Notes: generated by a model not told the origin, from the letters alone. 9,115 nucleotides of DNA from Nitrospirota bacterium (GCA_029879555.1 JAOUQB010000070.1:1-9115); one strand, 5' to 3'; numbered from the stretch's first letter, positions 1 through 8,403 are shown. Translations and numbers: made by a program.

Positions 1-1
1 T

Positions 2-481
2 TTTGCGTGGGGCTTACGCAATCCCTGGCGTTTTTCGTTTGATCGAGAGACCGGCGACCTCTGGGCTGGCGACGTTGGCCAAAACGAATGGGAAGAAATC
101 GATGTGATTCAGAAGGGAAAAAATTACGGATGGCGCCTTTTAGAAGGCACCCATTGTTTCAATCCGGAAACCCACTGCCGCATAGATCAGGCTATCGTTG
201 ACCCGGTGACCGAATATGCGCATTCATCCGGACGATGTTCGGTAACAGGTGGGTACGTGTATCGCGGCCAGACCCTGCCCGATCTAGTAGGCACCTATAT
301 CTTCGGCGATTTTTGCTCGGGAGAAATCTGGGGATACCGGGAAGGCCACACACGCCTCCTGCTGACAACCGACCTGCAGATTTCTTCGTTTGGAGAGGAT
401 CGTGAGGGAGAGCTGTATGTGCTGGGGTACGGAGGGGAAGTCGTACGAATGGGACCGAACGCCGTTACGCCCCTACCGTGA
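2..481 (+). CDS. PQQ-dependent sugar dehydrogenase, C-terminal part (5' end outside window)
   Basis: An open frame runs in from the left edge and stops at TGA 479-481, leaving 159 visible residues. They match the C-terminal half of the soluble glucose/sorbosone dehydrogenase family (six-bladed beta-propeller, PQQ and calcium cofactors, usually exported, oxidising an aldose or similar sugar to a lactone). Visible marks are the motif GLRNPWRFSFD at fragment residues 4-14, whose Arg-Asn pair corresponds in the family to cofactor contacts; GDVGQNEWEEID at 23-34; NYGW at 41-44; TGGYVYRG at 82-89; and FGDFCSGEIW at 101-110. Four cysteines (52, 59, 79, 105) would suit disulfides in an exported protein, although the signal peptide is off the window. 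The GTG at 104 is internal and is not the start. The gene converges on mreB with 9 bp between stops and no obvious terminator. The true substrate cannot be read from the sequence. Confidence 0.88.
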   Translation, partial: FAWGLRNPWRFSFDRETGDLWAGDVGQNEWEEIDVIQKGKNYGWRLLEGTHCFNPETHCRIDQAIVDPVTEYAHSSGRCSVTGGYVYRGQTLPDLVGTYIFGDFCSGEIWGYREGHTRLLLTTDLQISSFGEDREGELYVLGYGGEVVRMGPNAVTPLP

Positions 482-490
482 TCACTTGGC

Positions 491-1519
491 CTAGAACTTT
501 TCGACTTTTCGGAACAACTCGATTTCGTCCAAGACTTTTCCGACGCCATAGACGACGGACGTCAGTGGATCTTCAACAGTAATAATCGGCAAATTGGTTT
601 CTTCCTGAAACCGCGTGGCCAGGCCCGGCAATAACGACCCGCCGCCAGTAATAACGACACCCTTATCGATGATGTCCCCAGCCAATTCTGGTGGAGTATT
701 TTCCAGTGCCGTGCGCAACGCATTGACGATCGCATGAATGGGATCTTCCAAGGCTTCTCGAATTTCAGAATCATTCACCACCACCGTTCGAGGAATCCCG
801 GAAATCATATCTCGCCCTTTGACCATCATGGTTTTGGCCTGTTCTAACGGATAGGCCGATCCCACTTCAATTTTCACCCGTTCAGCCATGTGTTCACCAA
901 TCAGCAAATTATACCGGCGTTTAATATAACTCAGGATCGCATCGTCCATGGAATCGCCTGCCACCTTCACGGACTCACTGCACACAATGCCGCCGAGAGA
1001 GATGACGGCAATATCCGTCGTCCCACCGCCAATGTCGACGACCATATTTCCTGAAGGCTCGGTGATCGGCAATCCAGCGCCTATCGCTGCCGCCACGGGC
1101 TCTTCAATGAGATAGACTTCCCGAGCGCCAGCTTGGCTTGCAGATTCCCTCACCGCACGTTGTTCCACTTCGGTGATACGTGAGGGCACGCCAATAATAC
1201 AGCGCGGACGCACAAACGCTCGGCGGTTATGGGATTTGGTAATGAAATATTCGAGCATCCGCTCGGTCATGGCAAAATCAGCGATCACACCTTCTTTGAT
1301 GGGACGAATCGCGACGATATTGCCGGGTGTGCGACCGACCATCCGCTTGGCTTCCACGCCGACGGCCAACACAGAATTGGTTTGCTTATCAATGGCCACC
1401 ACCGATGGTTCACTCAAGGTAATACCCTTCCCTCGAACATACACCAACGTCGTGGCCGTACCTAAATCTATGGCGAGATCACTGGAAAACCACCCGAGAA
1501 TATCACTTAACCCTGCCAT
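491..1519 (-). CDS. mreB: Rod shape-determining protein MreB (actin-like)
   Basis: This 342-aa protein is full length for MreB, the bacterial actin that polymerises in antiparallel filaments on the inner membrane and steers the elongasome (MreCD, RodA, PBP2). The N-terminus (LSDILGWF, residues 4-11) could form the short amphipathic membrane-binding segment. Phosphate-1 loop is DLGTATT at 18-24, phosphate-2 loop is [12 protein letters not shown] at 161-172, the hydrolysis-region helix [14 protein letters not shown] is at 138-151, and the adenosine motif [12 protein letters not shown] is at 289-300. Position 23 is Thr where many MreB proteins have Asn. The start ATG (1517-1519) is preceded by a G-rich GGGGG only 4 nt away, a weak ribosome binding site; the start rests mainly on family length. 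No mreC/mreD follows: the gene runs straight into the convergent dehydrogenase, so it is transcribed alone from the promoter at 1560-1589. Confidence 0.97.
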   Translation of the reverse strand: MAGLSDILGWFSSDLAIDLGTATTLVYVRGKGITLSEPSVVAIDKQTNSVLAVGVEAKRMVGRTPGNIVAIRPIKEGVIADFAMTERMLEYFITKSHNRRAFVRPRCIIGVPSRITEVEQRAVRESASQAGAREVYLIEEPVAAAIGAGLPITEPSGNMVVDIGGGTTDIAVISLGGIVCSESVKVAGDSMDDAILSYIKRRYNLLIGEHMAERVKIEVGSAYPLEQAKTMMVKGRDMISGIPRTVVVNDSEIREALEDPIHAIVNALRTALENTPPELAGDIIDKGVVITGGGSLLPGLATRFQEETNLPIITVEDPLTSVVYGVGKVLDEIELFRKVEKF

Positions 1520-1559
1520 GGAGCCCCCATATGGAAAGACTGTGAATCAGAAATTGCCG

Positions 1560-1589
1560 ATTATAGACCCGTGCCTGACGCACTATCGA
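1560..1589 (-). promoter_or_regulatory. Candidate sigma70 promoter of mreB
   Basis: Read on the minus strand, a perfect TATAAT lies at 1560-1565, with TCGATA (4 of 6 matches to TTGACA) at 1584-1589 and an 18-nt spacer. Transcription would begin about 1553, giving a leader of roughly 35 nt before the mreB ATG. This is the best-looking promoter in the window. It is a motif match only. Confidence 0.55.
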
Positions 1590-1925
1590 CATATATCGGG
1601 AAACGAATTGCAAAAATAAAGGAATAAACGGGAAAAAATTCGTGAACCGTGTTTAATTGAGCAGCCATAGGCTCATCCATGAATCCACGCTCTCAAGGAG
1701 ACCCTTAATCTTGGGGATGCCGCCCATCCCAAGCGACAGCTCAAGGATCGTCCAAAGGTGGGGAAAACACAACACAGACGGCCCCTTCATAGGCCGGGCA
1801 CAGGCTAGGCGATCACTGTGTCTATGTCAAGAGTGAAAGGGGAAAAGCTGTACGGATCATGGAAGGACAATTTGTCGTACCCCTAATCCTTTTCTCCGTC
1901 GTAAAGAATCTTCCTTGTTCAACCC

Positions 1926-1953
1926 TTGCTCTCAAGAAGCTGTATGGTATAAG
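1926..1953 (+). promoter_or_regulatory. Weak candidate promoter of the M23 peptidase gene
   Basis: TTGCTC (1926-1931) and TATAAG (1948-1953) are separated by 16 nt. The -10 matches the consensus at 5 of 6 positions but the -35 at only 3 of 6. Initiation near 1960 would give a leader of about 60 nt before the GTG start at 2022. Possibly also the promoter for parC downstream. Motif match only. Confidence 0.35.
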
Positions 1954-2021
1954 TAGGGAGACGCTTTCATGTATGATTTCTTCCTGGCCTTTTCCTCCTT
2001 GACGTAAGAGTACCAGCTGTC

Positions 2022-3461
2022 GTGTCCAAAAAAGTTCTGCTGATTGTCATCATCCTTGGGCTCATCGCAACGTACCTTGGCCTCGTAGGAAATACACGTT
2101 GGGGGGACTCCACCCCGCCTGACATTTCCCTTCAACAGCCTTTTGACTCGGTCGGACCGACGACTCCCCTCGTCATCCGCATCCAAGATACGGAAACCGG
2201 CCTTCGAGATATCTCTATTCGAATTATCCACAACTTGGAAACCTTCGTCCTTGCGGATCAGACCTTTCCTTCCGCCGGAGGGCTGTCCGTCGCAGGCGGC
2301 CAGGAACACGAGTTTACGTTTGAAAGTATTCCCTATACCGATTCGGATCTCCCGCGACGAAAAGGGCAAGCGCAATTAATCGTCACGGCTCGTGATTATT
2401 CCTGGCGCAATCTGTTTGAAGGCAATGGGGAACGTCTTGAGCACACCTTTACCCCGCAATTTACTCCGCCTCGATTGGAACTGCTTTCCCCACCGGCAAC
2501 CATAGTGCAGGGTGGTTCAGGAGTGGTGCGGTACCGGGTCGTCCCAGAAGTCGCCCATCACGGTGTGAAAATCGGGAATGCCTTTTTCCCAGGCTACCCG
2601 GCTCCCGATAACGCCGGCATGTTTGCCTTGGTGGCTTTCCCCTATAATGCCCAGCCCAATACCCCCATCCAGCTCGTCGCTGACGATGGCTTTGGGAACA
2701 ACGCCCTGTTGGACGTAGATTTTCACATCAAACCCCAATTCTGGCGAACACGCCCTATCAATATTTCAGACAAGTTTATCCAAAAAACGGTTCCTTCCAT
2801 TCTGGCCCAAACACCGGAACTGACGAGCAAGGGCGATCTGCTTCAAGATTTCCTCCAAGTCAACAGCACCTTGCGCATCATGAACAATCAAACGATTACC
2901 AACCTCACCAAACAATCCCGGAAGGAATTGCTTTGGAAAGGGGCCTTTCGGCAACTCTCCGGCTCCCAGGTTCAGGCCTCGTTCGCTGATCACCGCGAAT
3001 ATATGTATAACGGAAAAGTGGTAGATACCCAGGACCATTTAGGCTTTGATCTCGCCGTCACCAAACATTATCCCGTTGAAGCCGCCAATCATGGCATCGT
3101 GCTCTTTGCCGGCTACCTGGGAATTTATGGGAATACGGTCATTCTGGATCATGGCTACGGGCTCCTGTCCCTGTATGCACACATGTCTTCTCTTGCCGTG
3201 AAGGTTGGGGAGTCGGTGACGATGGGGCAACCCTTGGGCAAGTCAGGCACAACGGGACTCGCAGGCGGGGACCACTTACACTTCAGCCTCATCTTGCATG
3301 GCGAACAGGTCAACCCGACCGAATGGTGGGACCCCTTTTGGGTCAAGACACGGATCAAAGATAAACTCGGCCTGCCTTCACTCACTAAAGCCTCCGAAGT
3401 CGAGGCTGAACCCGTACCACCCTCAACAGAACATGGCCCTGAACCACCACCTGTCCCGTAA
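2022..3461 (+). CDS. Membrane-anchored M23 (LytM/lysostaphin-type) peptidase
   Basis: This 479-aa protein begins with Lys-Lys and a hydrophobic segment (residues 5-23), a signal anchor or signal peptide placing the rest outside the cytoplasmic membrane. Residues about 30-145 and 150-240 look like two beta-rich, Ig-like domains of the kind found in long M23 proteins of several Gram-negative phyla. The C-terminal M23 domain (about 335-440) is intact: zinc ligands His339 and Asp343 (HLGFD), YAH with His387, and the HxH motif His418/His420 (DHLHFS). It should therefore be an active zinc endopeptidase cutting peptidoglycan cross-links, unlike degenerate EnvC/NlpD-type activators. A Pro/Glu-rich tail (460-479) ends the protein. 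The start is GTG: a stop codon at 1974 bounds the frame and no other standard start codon lies between. The only purine run (AAGAG, 2006-2010) is 11 nt away, so the start is not well supported by a ribosome binding site. Exact substrate bond unknown. Confidence 0.9.
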   Translation: MSKKVLLIVIILGLIATYLGLVGNTRWGDSTPPDISLQQPFDSVGPTTPLVIRIQDTETGLRDISIRIIHNLETFVLADQTFPSAGGLSVAGGQEHEFTFESIPYTDSDLPRRKGQAQLIVTARDYSWRNLFEGNGERLEHTFTPQFTPPRLELLSPPATIVQGGSGVVRYRVVPEVAHHGVKIGNAFFPGYPAPDNAGMFALVAFPYNAQPNTPIQLVADDGFGNNALLDVDFHIKPQFWRTRPINISDKFIQKTVPSILAQTPELTSKGDLLQDFLQVNSTLRIMNNQTITNLTKQSRKELLWKGAFRQLSGSQVQASFADHREYMYNGKVVDTQDHLGFDLAVTKHYPVEAANHGIVLFAGYLGIYGNTVILDHGYGLLSLYAHMSSLAVKVGESVTMGQPLGKSGTTGLAGGDHLHFSLILHGEQVNPTEWWDPFWVKTRIKDKLGLPSLTKASEVEAEPVPPSTEHGPEPPPVP

Positions 3462-3524
3462 TCTTGAAAGACGTGAGAAGTGAGAGGTTAGAAGTCATAC
3501 ACAAAGCGAAACTAATGCGCTCCT

Positions 3525-3543
3525 CCCCAAACATCACTTGGGG
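3525..3543 (+). terminator. Possible weak terminator hairpin between M23 gene and parC
   Basis: CCCCAA (3525-3530) pairs with TTGGGG (3538-3543) around a 7-nt loop. The following bases (CTTTCACCC) lack a real T-run, so this may be a weak or Rho-assisted terminator or simply a leader hairpin for parC. It is the only clear stem in the 120-bp gap. Confidence 0.3.
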
Positions 3544-3581
3544 CTTTCACCCGTTTCCAAATACGTTAAAGACTCCTCTAT

Positions 3582-5999
3582 ATGGCTAAACGCCCCAAAA
3601 CGCCCGCTTCAGCATCCAGTGAATCACCCACCACGGTCATTCCTGTTCCTTTAGATGACACCACACGACAACGCTATTTGAACTACGCGTTGTCGGTGAT
3701 TACGTCTCGCGCCCTTCCCGACATTCGCGACGGCTTAAAACCGGTGCAGAGGCGGATTTTGTTTTCGATGTTTCACAATCACCGACTCACCCCAGATCGC
3801 CCACCCATCAAAAGTGCCAAGGTCGTGGGATCGGTCATCGGTGAATGGCATCCGCATGGAGACGTGGCTGTCTACGATGCGATGGCGCGTATGGCCCAAC
3901 CGTGGTCGCTCCGAGCCACCTTAGTCGATGGCCATGGAAATTTCGGGAGTCAAGACGGAGACCGGCCCGCCGCTTACCGGTATACCGAAGCCCGGTTAAC
4001 CCCTCTAGCGCTGGAACTGCTCAACGAACTCAATAAAAACACGGTCGATTTTCAACCCAACTACGACGGCAAAGCGGAAGAACCCTTGGTCCTTCCCGCA
4101 CGATATCCCAATCTCCTGGTGAACGGCGCGACCGGCATTGCCGTGGGCATGGCGACCAATATGCCTCCGCATAATCTGGGCGAAGTCATTGACGCAGCCA
4201 TTGCGCTCATTGCCAATCGAGACGCCTCGATTGCTGACCTCATGAAATCGCTCAAGGGCCCTGATTTTCCAACGGGAGGCGAAATTCTCAATAGCCGGAA
4301 TGAAATTCGAGCCATCTATGAAACCGGACAGGGATCGATCCGATTACGAGGGGAATACACTGTCAATACCGACGCACAGGGTAAATCGGACATTCTGATC
4401 ACCTCCATTCCTTTCGCCGTGGATAAAGCCACCATTGTGGAACGGATTGGGGAGCTCATCCTCACCAAGAAAATTCCCCAATTAGTCGATGTGCGGGATG
4501 AATCCACCACGGACGTGCGGATTGCCTTGGAATGCCAAAAAGAGGCGGATCCCCATTTGGCCATGGCGTATCTCTTCAAACACACACCACTGCAAAATAA
4601 TTTTTCCGTCAACATGACCTGTCTGATCCCGGTGCCAGGCTCTTCCGTCTCGCGTCCCGATTGTCTCAATCTCAAGCAGATGTTGGAGCAGTTTATCGAC
4701 TTCCGTTTTGCCACGGTCACCCGTCGATTCACCTACGATCTCCAGGTGCTCGAAAAGCGTATTCATATCCTGAACGGGTTCAAGAAGATTTTTGATGCGC
4801 TTGATCAGGTCTTACGCATCATCCGCGCCAGTGACGGCAAAGCCGATTCGGCGGCCAAGCTCCAACGGCAATTTGATTTGGACGCACTTCAAACGGAGGC
4901 CATCCTCGAAACACCCATTTACAAATTATCCCGCCCGGAAATTCAAAAAATGCTCGATGAGCTCCGGGACAAACTGCGTCAAGCGAAAGATCTCAATACC
5001 CTCCTGGCTTCCAAGAAGAAACTATGGGACGTCGTCAAGCAGGAACTCGAAGAAGTGGCGAAAACCTTCGGCGACAAACGTCGAACCAAAATCGGCCGCA
5101 AACAAACCGAGGAAGTTGAATTTGATCCCGATGCCTTCCGTGTCAAAGAAGATGCAGTCATCACCATCTCGACCGACGGCTGGATTCGACGCGTGGGAAT
5201 CATCAAAGACCTCTCCAAAGCCCGCGTGCGAGAAGGCGATCGCGTGATGGCCATTCTTGGAGGAAGCACGCTCGAACCCATCGTCTTCTTTTCCAATTAC
5301 GGCAGCGCCTATACCATACGAATCGGCGATATTCCTCCTGCCCGGAGCGGATATGGCGATCCCGTGCAAAAGCTCTTTAAATTTAAAGATGGCGAACGCA
5401 TCATTGGCGGATGGAGTTTTGATCCCCGCATGCGGTTTGGTGCCAGTCAATCGGATGCATCATCTTCAAATGGAGACCAGCTTGCGCTCTTCAACAAAAA
5501 GGGCAAACCCCAGACACCCGCATCTCTGGAGGCACTCGCCGTCACGACCAGTGGGATGGGGCTTCGCTTTGATCTGAGTGCCGTTCAAGAACCGTCGACA
5601 CGACTGGGTCGAAAATTCTGCAAACTGAAAGAGGGAGAAGAAGTCCTGGGCCTGGAGATTATCACCGGCCCACTCAAACAGACGGTGGTCGCGGTCGCCT
5701 CAGCCAAAGGACGTGCGCTGTTGTGTAAAGCCGAAGAAGTCGCCCAATTAGCTGGCCCTGGACGTGGCGTGATTGTCATGAAACTTGAGCCCAAAGATAC
5801 GATCGTCGGGTATACACTCTTATTCAGCAAAAATGATCAATTAGTGTTGGTGAAGGACGGGGGAAGCACACTTCCGGTCTCACTCCGTAAATACCAAGTT
5901 GTGGGGCGAGGAGGAAAAGGCCACGCACTCGTCAAGCGTGGACGCCTCACAGGCATGGAAGTCGCCGAACTCACCATCCCAATCTTTCAAACGGAATGA
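3582..5999 (+). CDS. parC: DNA topoisomerase IV subunit A (GyrA/ParC family)
   Basis: An 805-aa breakage-reunion subunit of a type IIA topoisomerase; with ParE it passes one duplex through another and mainly unlinks replicated chromosomes. Residues about 25-500 form the winged-helix, tower and coiled-coil core: [11 protein letters not shown] at 50-60, HPHGD at 90-94, and RYTEARL with the DNA-linking Tyr134. Residues about 520-800 form the beta-pinwheel DNA-wrapping domain, with repeated blades (TDGWIRRV at 531-538; KGRALLCK at 709-716). No canonical GyrA box (QRRGGKG) is seen near the first blade; only a degenerate VGRGGKG occurs in the last (774-780). That and the adjacent parE favour ParC over GyrA. 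Val95 occupies the position of E. coli GyrA Ser83 and Asp99 that of Asp87. The ATG start has no clear ribosome binding site upstream. A variable Pro/Ser/Thr-rich N-terminal stretch (7-23) precedes the core. Confidence 0.92.
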   Translation: MAKRPKTPASASSESPTTVIPVPLDDTTRQRYLNYALSVITSRALPDIRDGLKPVQRRILFSMFHNHRLTPDRPPIKSAKVVGSVIGEWHPHGDVAVYDAMARMAQPWSLRATLVDGHGNFGSQDGDRPAAYRYTEARLTPLALELLNELNKNTVDFQPNYDGKAEEPLVLPARYPNLLVNGATGIAVGMATNMPPHNLGEVIDAAIALIANRDASIADLMKSLKGPDFPTGGEILNSRNEIRAIYETGQGSIRLRGEYTVNTDAQGKSDILITSIPFAVDKATIVERIGELILTKKIPQLVDVRDESTTDVRIALECQKEADPHLAMAYLFKHTPLQNNFSVNMTCLIPVPGSSVSRPDCLNLKQMLEQFIDFRFATVTRRFTYDLQVLEKRIHILNGFKKIFDALDQVLRIIRASDGKADSAAKLQRQFDLDALQTEAILETPIYKLSRPEIQKMLDELRDKLRQAKDLNTLLASKKKLWDVVKQELEEVAKTFGDKRRTKIGRKQTEEVEFDPDAFRVKEDAVITISTDGWIRRVGIIKDLSKARVREGDRVMAILGGSTLEPIVFFSNYGSAYTIRIGDIPPARSGYGDPVQKLFKFKDGERIIGGWSFDPRMRFGASQSDASSSNGDQLALFNKKGKPQTPASLEALAVTTSGMGLRFDLSAVQEPSTRLGRKFCKLKEGEEVLGLEIITGPLKQTVVAVASAKGRALLCKAEEVAQLAGPGRGVIVMKLEPKDTIVGYTLLFSKNDQLVLVKDGGSTLPVSLRKYQVVGRGGKGHALVKRGRLTGMEVAELTIPIFQTE

Positions 6000-6140
6000 T
6001 CATCGCAAGAAAGTCATTATGAAAAATTCGCATACAGATTCATCCGCTTCCTACTCCTTAGAGTTACAAGAAGCTGGTCGAATATTTTTCAAATATGGCG
6101 CCTCATCTCCAACAATGAAATCAGTTGTAGGGGCAGTTGG

Positions 6141-6258
6141 AAATGTTCAAAAAAGTCCGTCCAGCAAGGCCGCAGCCTTTTCGACGCGCGGAGCGTACTC
6201 TCAGTACGTGAGCACGGCAAAAAGGCGAGAACGCCGCTGGCGGCTTTTTTCAACATTT
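6141..6258. repeat. 118-bp imperfect palindromic element between parC and parE
   Basis: Outer arms at 6141-6165 and 6236-6258 are imperfect inverted repeats: both read AAATGTT-N-AAAAAAG, then a CG-rich end finishing CCAGC, when the right arm is reversed and complemented. Inside, GCCTTTT (6175-6181) pairs with AAAAGGC (6220-6226), and the apex CGTACT/AGTACG (6194-6199 with 6203-6208) closes a 3-nt CTC loop. A side hairpin GGCG/CGCC sits at 6224-6235. The whole unit can therefore fold as one long stem-loop. Layout and size fit a dispersed intergenic palindrome or a small non-autonomous (MITE-like) element. From memory, similar palindromes recur in Nitrospira genomes, but only one copy is visible here, so its repetitive nature is inference. 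Confidence 0.65.
6233..6250 (+). terminator. Possible intrinsic terminator at right end of palindrome
   Basis: GCCG (6233-6236) pairs with CGGC (6241-6244) around CTGG, followed directly by six T (6245-6250). The stem is only 4 bp but all G:C and the T-run is well placed. It would lower read-through from parC into parE. The left arm of the palindrome offers a matching T-run on the minus strand with a poorer stem. Confidence 0.4.
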
Positions 6259-6260
6259 AC

Positions 6261-6267
6261 AGAAGGA
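6261..6267 (+). promoter_or_regulatory. Ribosome binding site of parE
   Basis: AGAAGGA lies 7 nt before the ATG at 6275 and fixes that start. It begins just 2 nt after the end of the palindrome at 6258, so folding of the element in mRNA could influence ribosome access. Confidence 0.7.
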
Positions 6268-6274
6268 TTACGGA

Positions 6275-8218
6275 ATGGCTAAATCATACGGTGCTAGCGA
6301 CATTGTGGTCTTGGAAGGCATTGAGCCCGTGCGCCGCCGACCCGCCATGTATATCGGAGGCACGGATAAAACAGGCCTCCATCATCTCGTCTGGGAAATT
6401 CTCGACAATGCCATTGATGAAGCCATGAATGGCTATGCTTCTCAAATTATTGTGGAATTGGATAAATCACGCGAAGGCCTTCGCGTGACGGATAATGGCC
6501 GAGGCATTCCCGTGGATAAGCATCCCACACACAAGAAATCAGCATTAGAAATAATTATGACCACGTTGCATGCCGGGGGAAAATTTGAAACCGGGAGTTA
6601 CATCCACTCCGGGGGTCTGCATGGCGTGGGAGCCTCAGTCGTGAATGCCCTCTCTCGGCACCTCGAGGTGCAGGTCAAACGAGAGGGGAAGGAATGGGAA
6701 CAGACCTATCAGGCCGGAATCCCCCAAGGCCCGGTGAAAGCCAAGGGCTCCGCCAAAGGCACCGGAACGTCGGTGTACTTTCGTCCGGATCCTAAAATTT
6801 TTGGAAAAACCATTCAGTTCGACCCAGACTTACTACAAGAGAGTTTGGACGCCAAAGCCTATCTGCATAAAGGCCTGAAGCTCACGTTCAAAGATGGAAC
6901 GACGGGTAAGACGCATCAATTTCATCATGAACAGGGCATTCAGGAGTATTTACAAAAATTGGTGGGAGACCGTGGGAAAAAGCCCACCATTGATTTCGTA
7001 TTTTACCTGGATCGTCAACTGCCTAAGGACTCGTCGGGCGGCAACGGCGGCACACAGAATCTAGGGCTGGAAGTCGCCCTCCAATGGACCGATGAACCCG
7101 CTGAATTTATGAAAAGTTACGTCAACGGCGTCTCCACCCCCAATGGCGGCACACATGAAATGGGATTACGTGGCGGCCTCGTCAAAGCCGTGCGCAATTA
7201 CATTGAAACCCATAACCTGACACCCAAAGGACTATCACTCCAAGCTGAAGATATTCGAGAAGGCATGGCCGCCGTCCTCAGTGTGCTCGTCCTCCACCCT
7301 CAATTCCAAGGACAAACCAAAGAACGCTTAAATAACCCAGAAGTCCAAGCCCAGGTCGACACCATCATACGGCCAGCTCTGGAAAACTACCTCAATGAGA
7401 ATAAAACCATCGCGGAAACGCTGGTAGGACGGATGGTCTTAGCCGCACGTGCGCGAGAGGCATCGCGAGAAGCTTCGAAAGCCGTCATGCGCAAATCGGC
7501 GGTCAGTCATCGCCTGAATCTTCCAGGCAAACTCGCCGATTGCCAAAGCACCGACCCTTCCATCAGTGAGCTCTTTGTCGTCGAGGGAGACTCCGCCGGC
7601 GGAACAGCCAAGCAAGGGCGAGATCTCAAAACCCAGGCCATCTTGCCGATCCGAGGTAAAGTGCTGAACACAGAAGAATTAACACTCGGCCGGGTGGTCG
7701 AGAACAACGAATTGGCTGATTTAATCAAAGTGCTTGGCTGTGGCATCGGAAAAGATTTCGAAATCAAAAAACTTCGGTATCATAAAATCATTTTGTTGAT
7801 GGATGCCGATATTGATGGCTATCACATCAGCACGTTGCTGTTGACCTTTTTCTTTCGCCACATGCCGGAACTCATTCGACAAGGCCATGTCTACATTGCC
7901 CAACCACCGCTGTATCGCATTGAAATAGGTAAAGAGATTCAGTGGGCCGGCACCGATGAAGAAAAAGACCGCATCATCTCTGCAGCCCGCGCCAACGCCA
8001 AGCCCATCATCAGCCGCTTTAAAGGGCTCGGAGAAATGTTCCCACAACAACTCAAAGAGACCACGCTCAGCCGCGCCACTCGACGCCTCCTCAAAGTCGA
8101 ACTCCTCGACGAACTCAACACCGACCGCACCTTCCATGATTTGATGGGCAAACGCACTGAAGCCCGCTATGAATTTCTCATGGCCAACGCCGGATCTGTG
8201 GAGAATTTGGATGTCTGA
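6275..8218 (+). CDS. parE: DNA topoisomerase IV subunit B (GyrB/ParE family ATPase)
   Basis: A 647-aa ATPase subunit that partners ParC. The GHKL ATPase domain shows EILDNAIDEA at 41-50 (Glu41 the catalytic base, Asn45 binding magnesium), VTDNGRGIP at 71-79, and the ATP lid GLHGVGASVVNALS at 114-127. The transducer carries the QTK loop at 347-349 (Lys349 reaches the ATP). The TOPRIM domain carries EGDSAGG at 437-443, LPIRGKVLN at 457-465, DADIDG at 510-515 and FKGLGEM at 582-588, all intact. The length, about 630-650 aa without the long GyrB insert, agrees with ParE or compact GyrB. Pairing with the upstream parC supports ParE. DADIDG is followed by Tyr516, where Ser or Ala is more usual. A strong ribosome binding site precedes the start. 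The gene is separated from parC by 275 bp containing the palindrome, and the two are probably co-transcribed at least in part. Confidence 0.93.
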   Translation: MAKSYGASDIVVLEGIEPVRRRPAMYIGGTDKTGLHHLVWEILDNAIDEAMNGYASQIIVELDKSREGLRVTDNGRGIPVDKHPTHKKSALEIIMTTLHAGGKFETGSYIHSGGLHGVGASVVNALSRHLEVQVKREGKEWEQTYQAGIPQGPVKAKGSAKGTGTSVYFRPDPKIFGKTIQFDPDLLQESLDAKAYLHKGLKLTFKDGTTGKTHQFHHEQGIQEYLQKLVGDRGKKPTIDFVFYLDRQLPKDSSGGNGGTQNLGLEVALQWTDEPAEFMKSYVNGVSTPNGGTHEMGLRGGLVKAVRNYIETHNLTPKGLSLQAEDIREGMAAVLSVLVLHPQFQGQTKERLNNPEVQAQVDTIIRPALENYLNENKTIAETLVGRMVLAARAREASREASKAVMRKSAVSHRLNLPGKLADCQSTDPSISELFVVEGDSAGGTAKQGRDLKTQAILPIRGKVLNTEELTLGRVVENNELADLIKVLGCGIGKDFEIKKLRYHKIILLMDADIDGYHISTLLLTFFFRHMPELIRQGHVYIAQPPLYRIEIGKEIQWAGTDEEKDRIISAARANAKPIISRFKGLGEMFPQQLKETTLSRATRRLLKVELLDELNTDRTFHDLMGKRTEARYEFLMANAGSVENLDV

Positions 8219-8390
8219 ACGGGTAAGCCAAGTTCTATTCACCTTCCACGAACTTCTCGTTTGATCTCGACATTCGTAACGTCCCTCACAAGCGTCATTC
8301 TCCAGAACTCCATGTACCTTTATTCAGGGGTTCGGTAAAAGGGATTGGATATGATGATGCGTAGTTTCTATGGCCATAAAACGGAAAACA

Positions 8391-8397
8391 AAAGGAG
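8391..8397 (+). promoter_or_regulatory. Strong ribosome binding site of the antitoxin gene
   Basis: AAAGGAG sits 6 nt before the ATG at 8404, the best ribosome binding site in the window. It fits an antitoxin that needs to be made in excess of its toxin. Confidence 0.75.
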
Positions 8398-8403
8398 TGA
8401 GCC

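Larger units (their letters stand above)
1520..2021. other. Intergenic region between divergent mreB and M23 peptidase; structured, no gene seen
   Basis: About 500 bp without a convincing ORF. The left 70 bp hold the mreB promoter and leader. The middle holds several possible hairpins: TGAGC/GCTCA (1658-1662 with 1671-1675); GGGATG/CATCCC (1714-1719 with 1725-1730), extended by CTT/AAG past a bulged G; CGGCC/GGCCG (1779-1783 with 1792-1796) enclosed by ACACAG/CTGTGT (1772-1777 with 1816-1821); and GTACG/CGTAC (1850-1854 with 1876-1880) flanked by AAAGG/CCTTT. The density of nested pairing would allow a small structured RNA, but I do not recognise a known family (not tmRNA, SRP RNA or RNase P RNA). 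The right end carries a candidate promoter for the peptidase gene. Confidence 0.5.

Noticed and set aside
1173..1619. Plus-strand 148-codon ORF opposite mreB
   Set aside because: It lies largely antisense to a certain mreB gene, and its composition is that of an antisense shadow.
1932..2375. Minus-strand 147-codon ORF overlapping the start of the M23 gene
   Set aside because: It is antisense to the M23 gene's Ig-like region and its upstream promoter, with no recognisable domain.
6019..6282. An 87-codon ORF (MKNSHTDSS...) between parC and parE, overlapping the parE start
   Set aside because: It has no ribosome binding site, its second half is simply the palindromic element read through, it overlaps the well-supported parE start, and the product resembles nothing I know.
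3582..8218. Naming the pair gyrA/gyrB rather than parC/parE
   Set aside because: No canonical GyrA box near the first pinwheel blade and the A-then-B order of a compact pair favour topoisomerase IV, although an in-window test cannot fully exclude a gyrase-like activity.
8230..8255. AAGTTC/GAACTT hairpin after parE as a terminator
   Set aside because: The stem is 6 bp with a 14-nt loop, A:T-rich, and not followed by a T-run; too weak to call.
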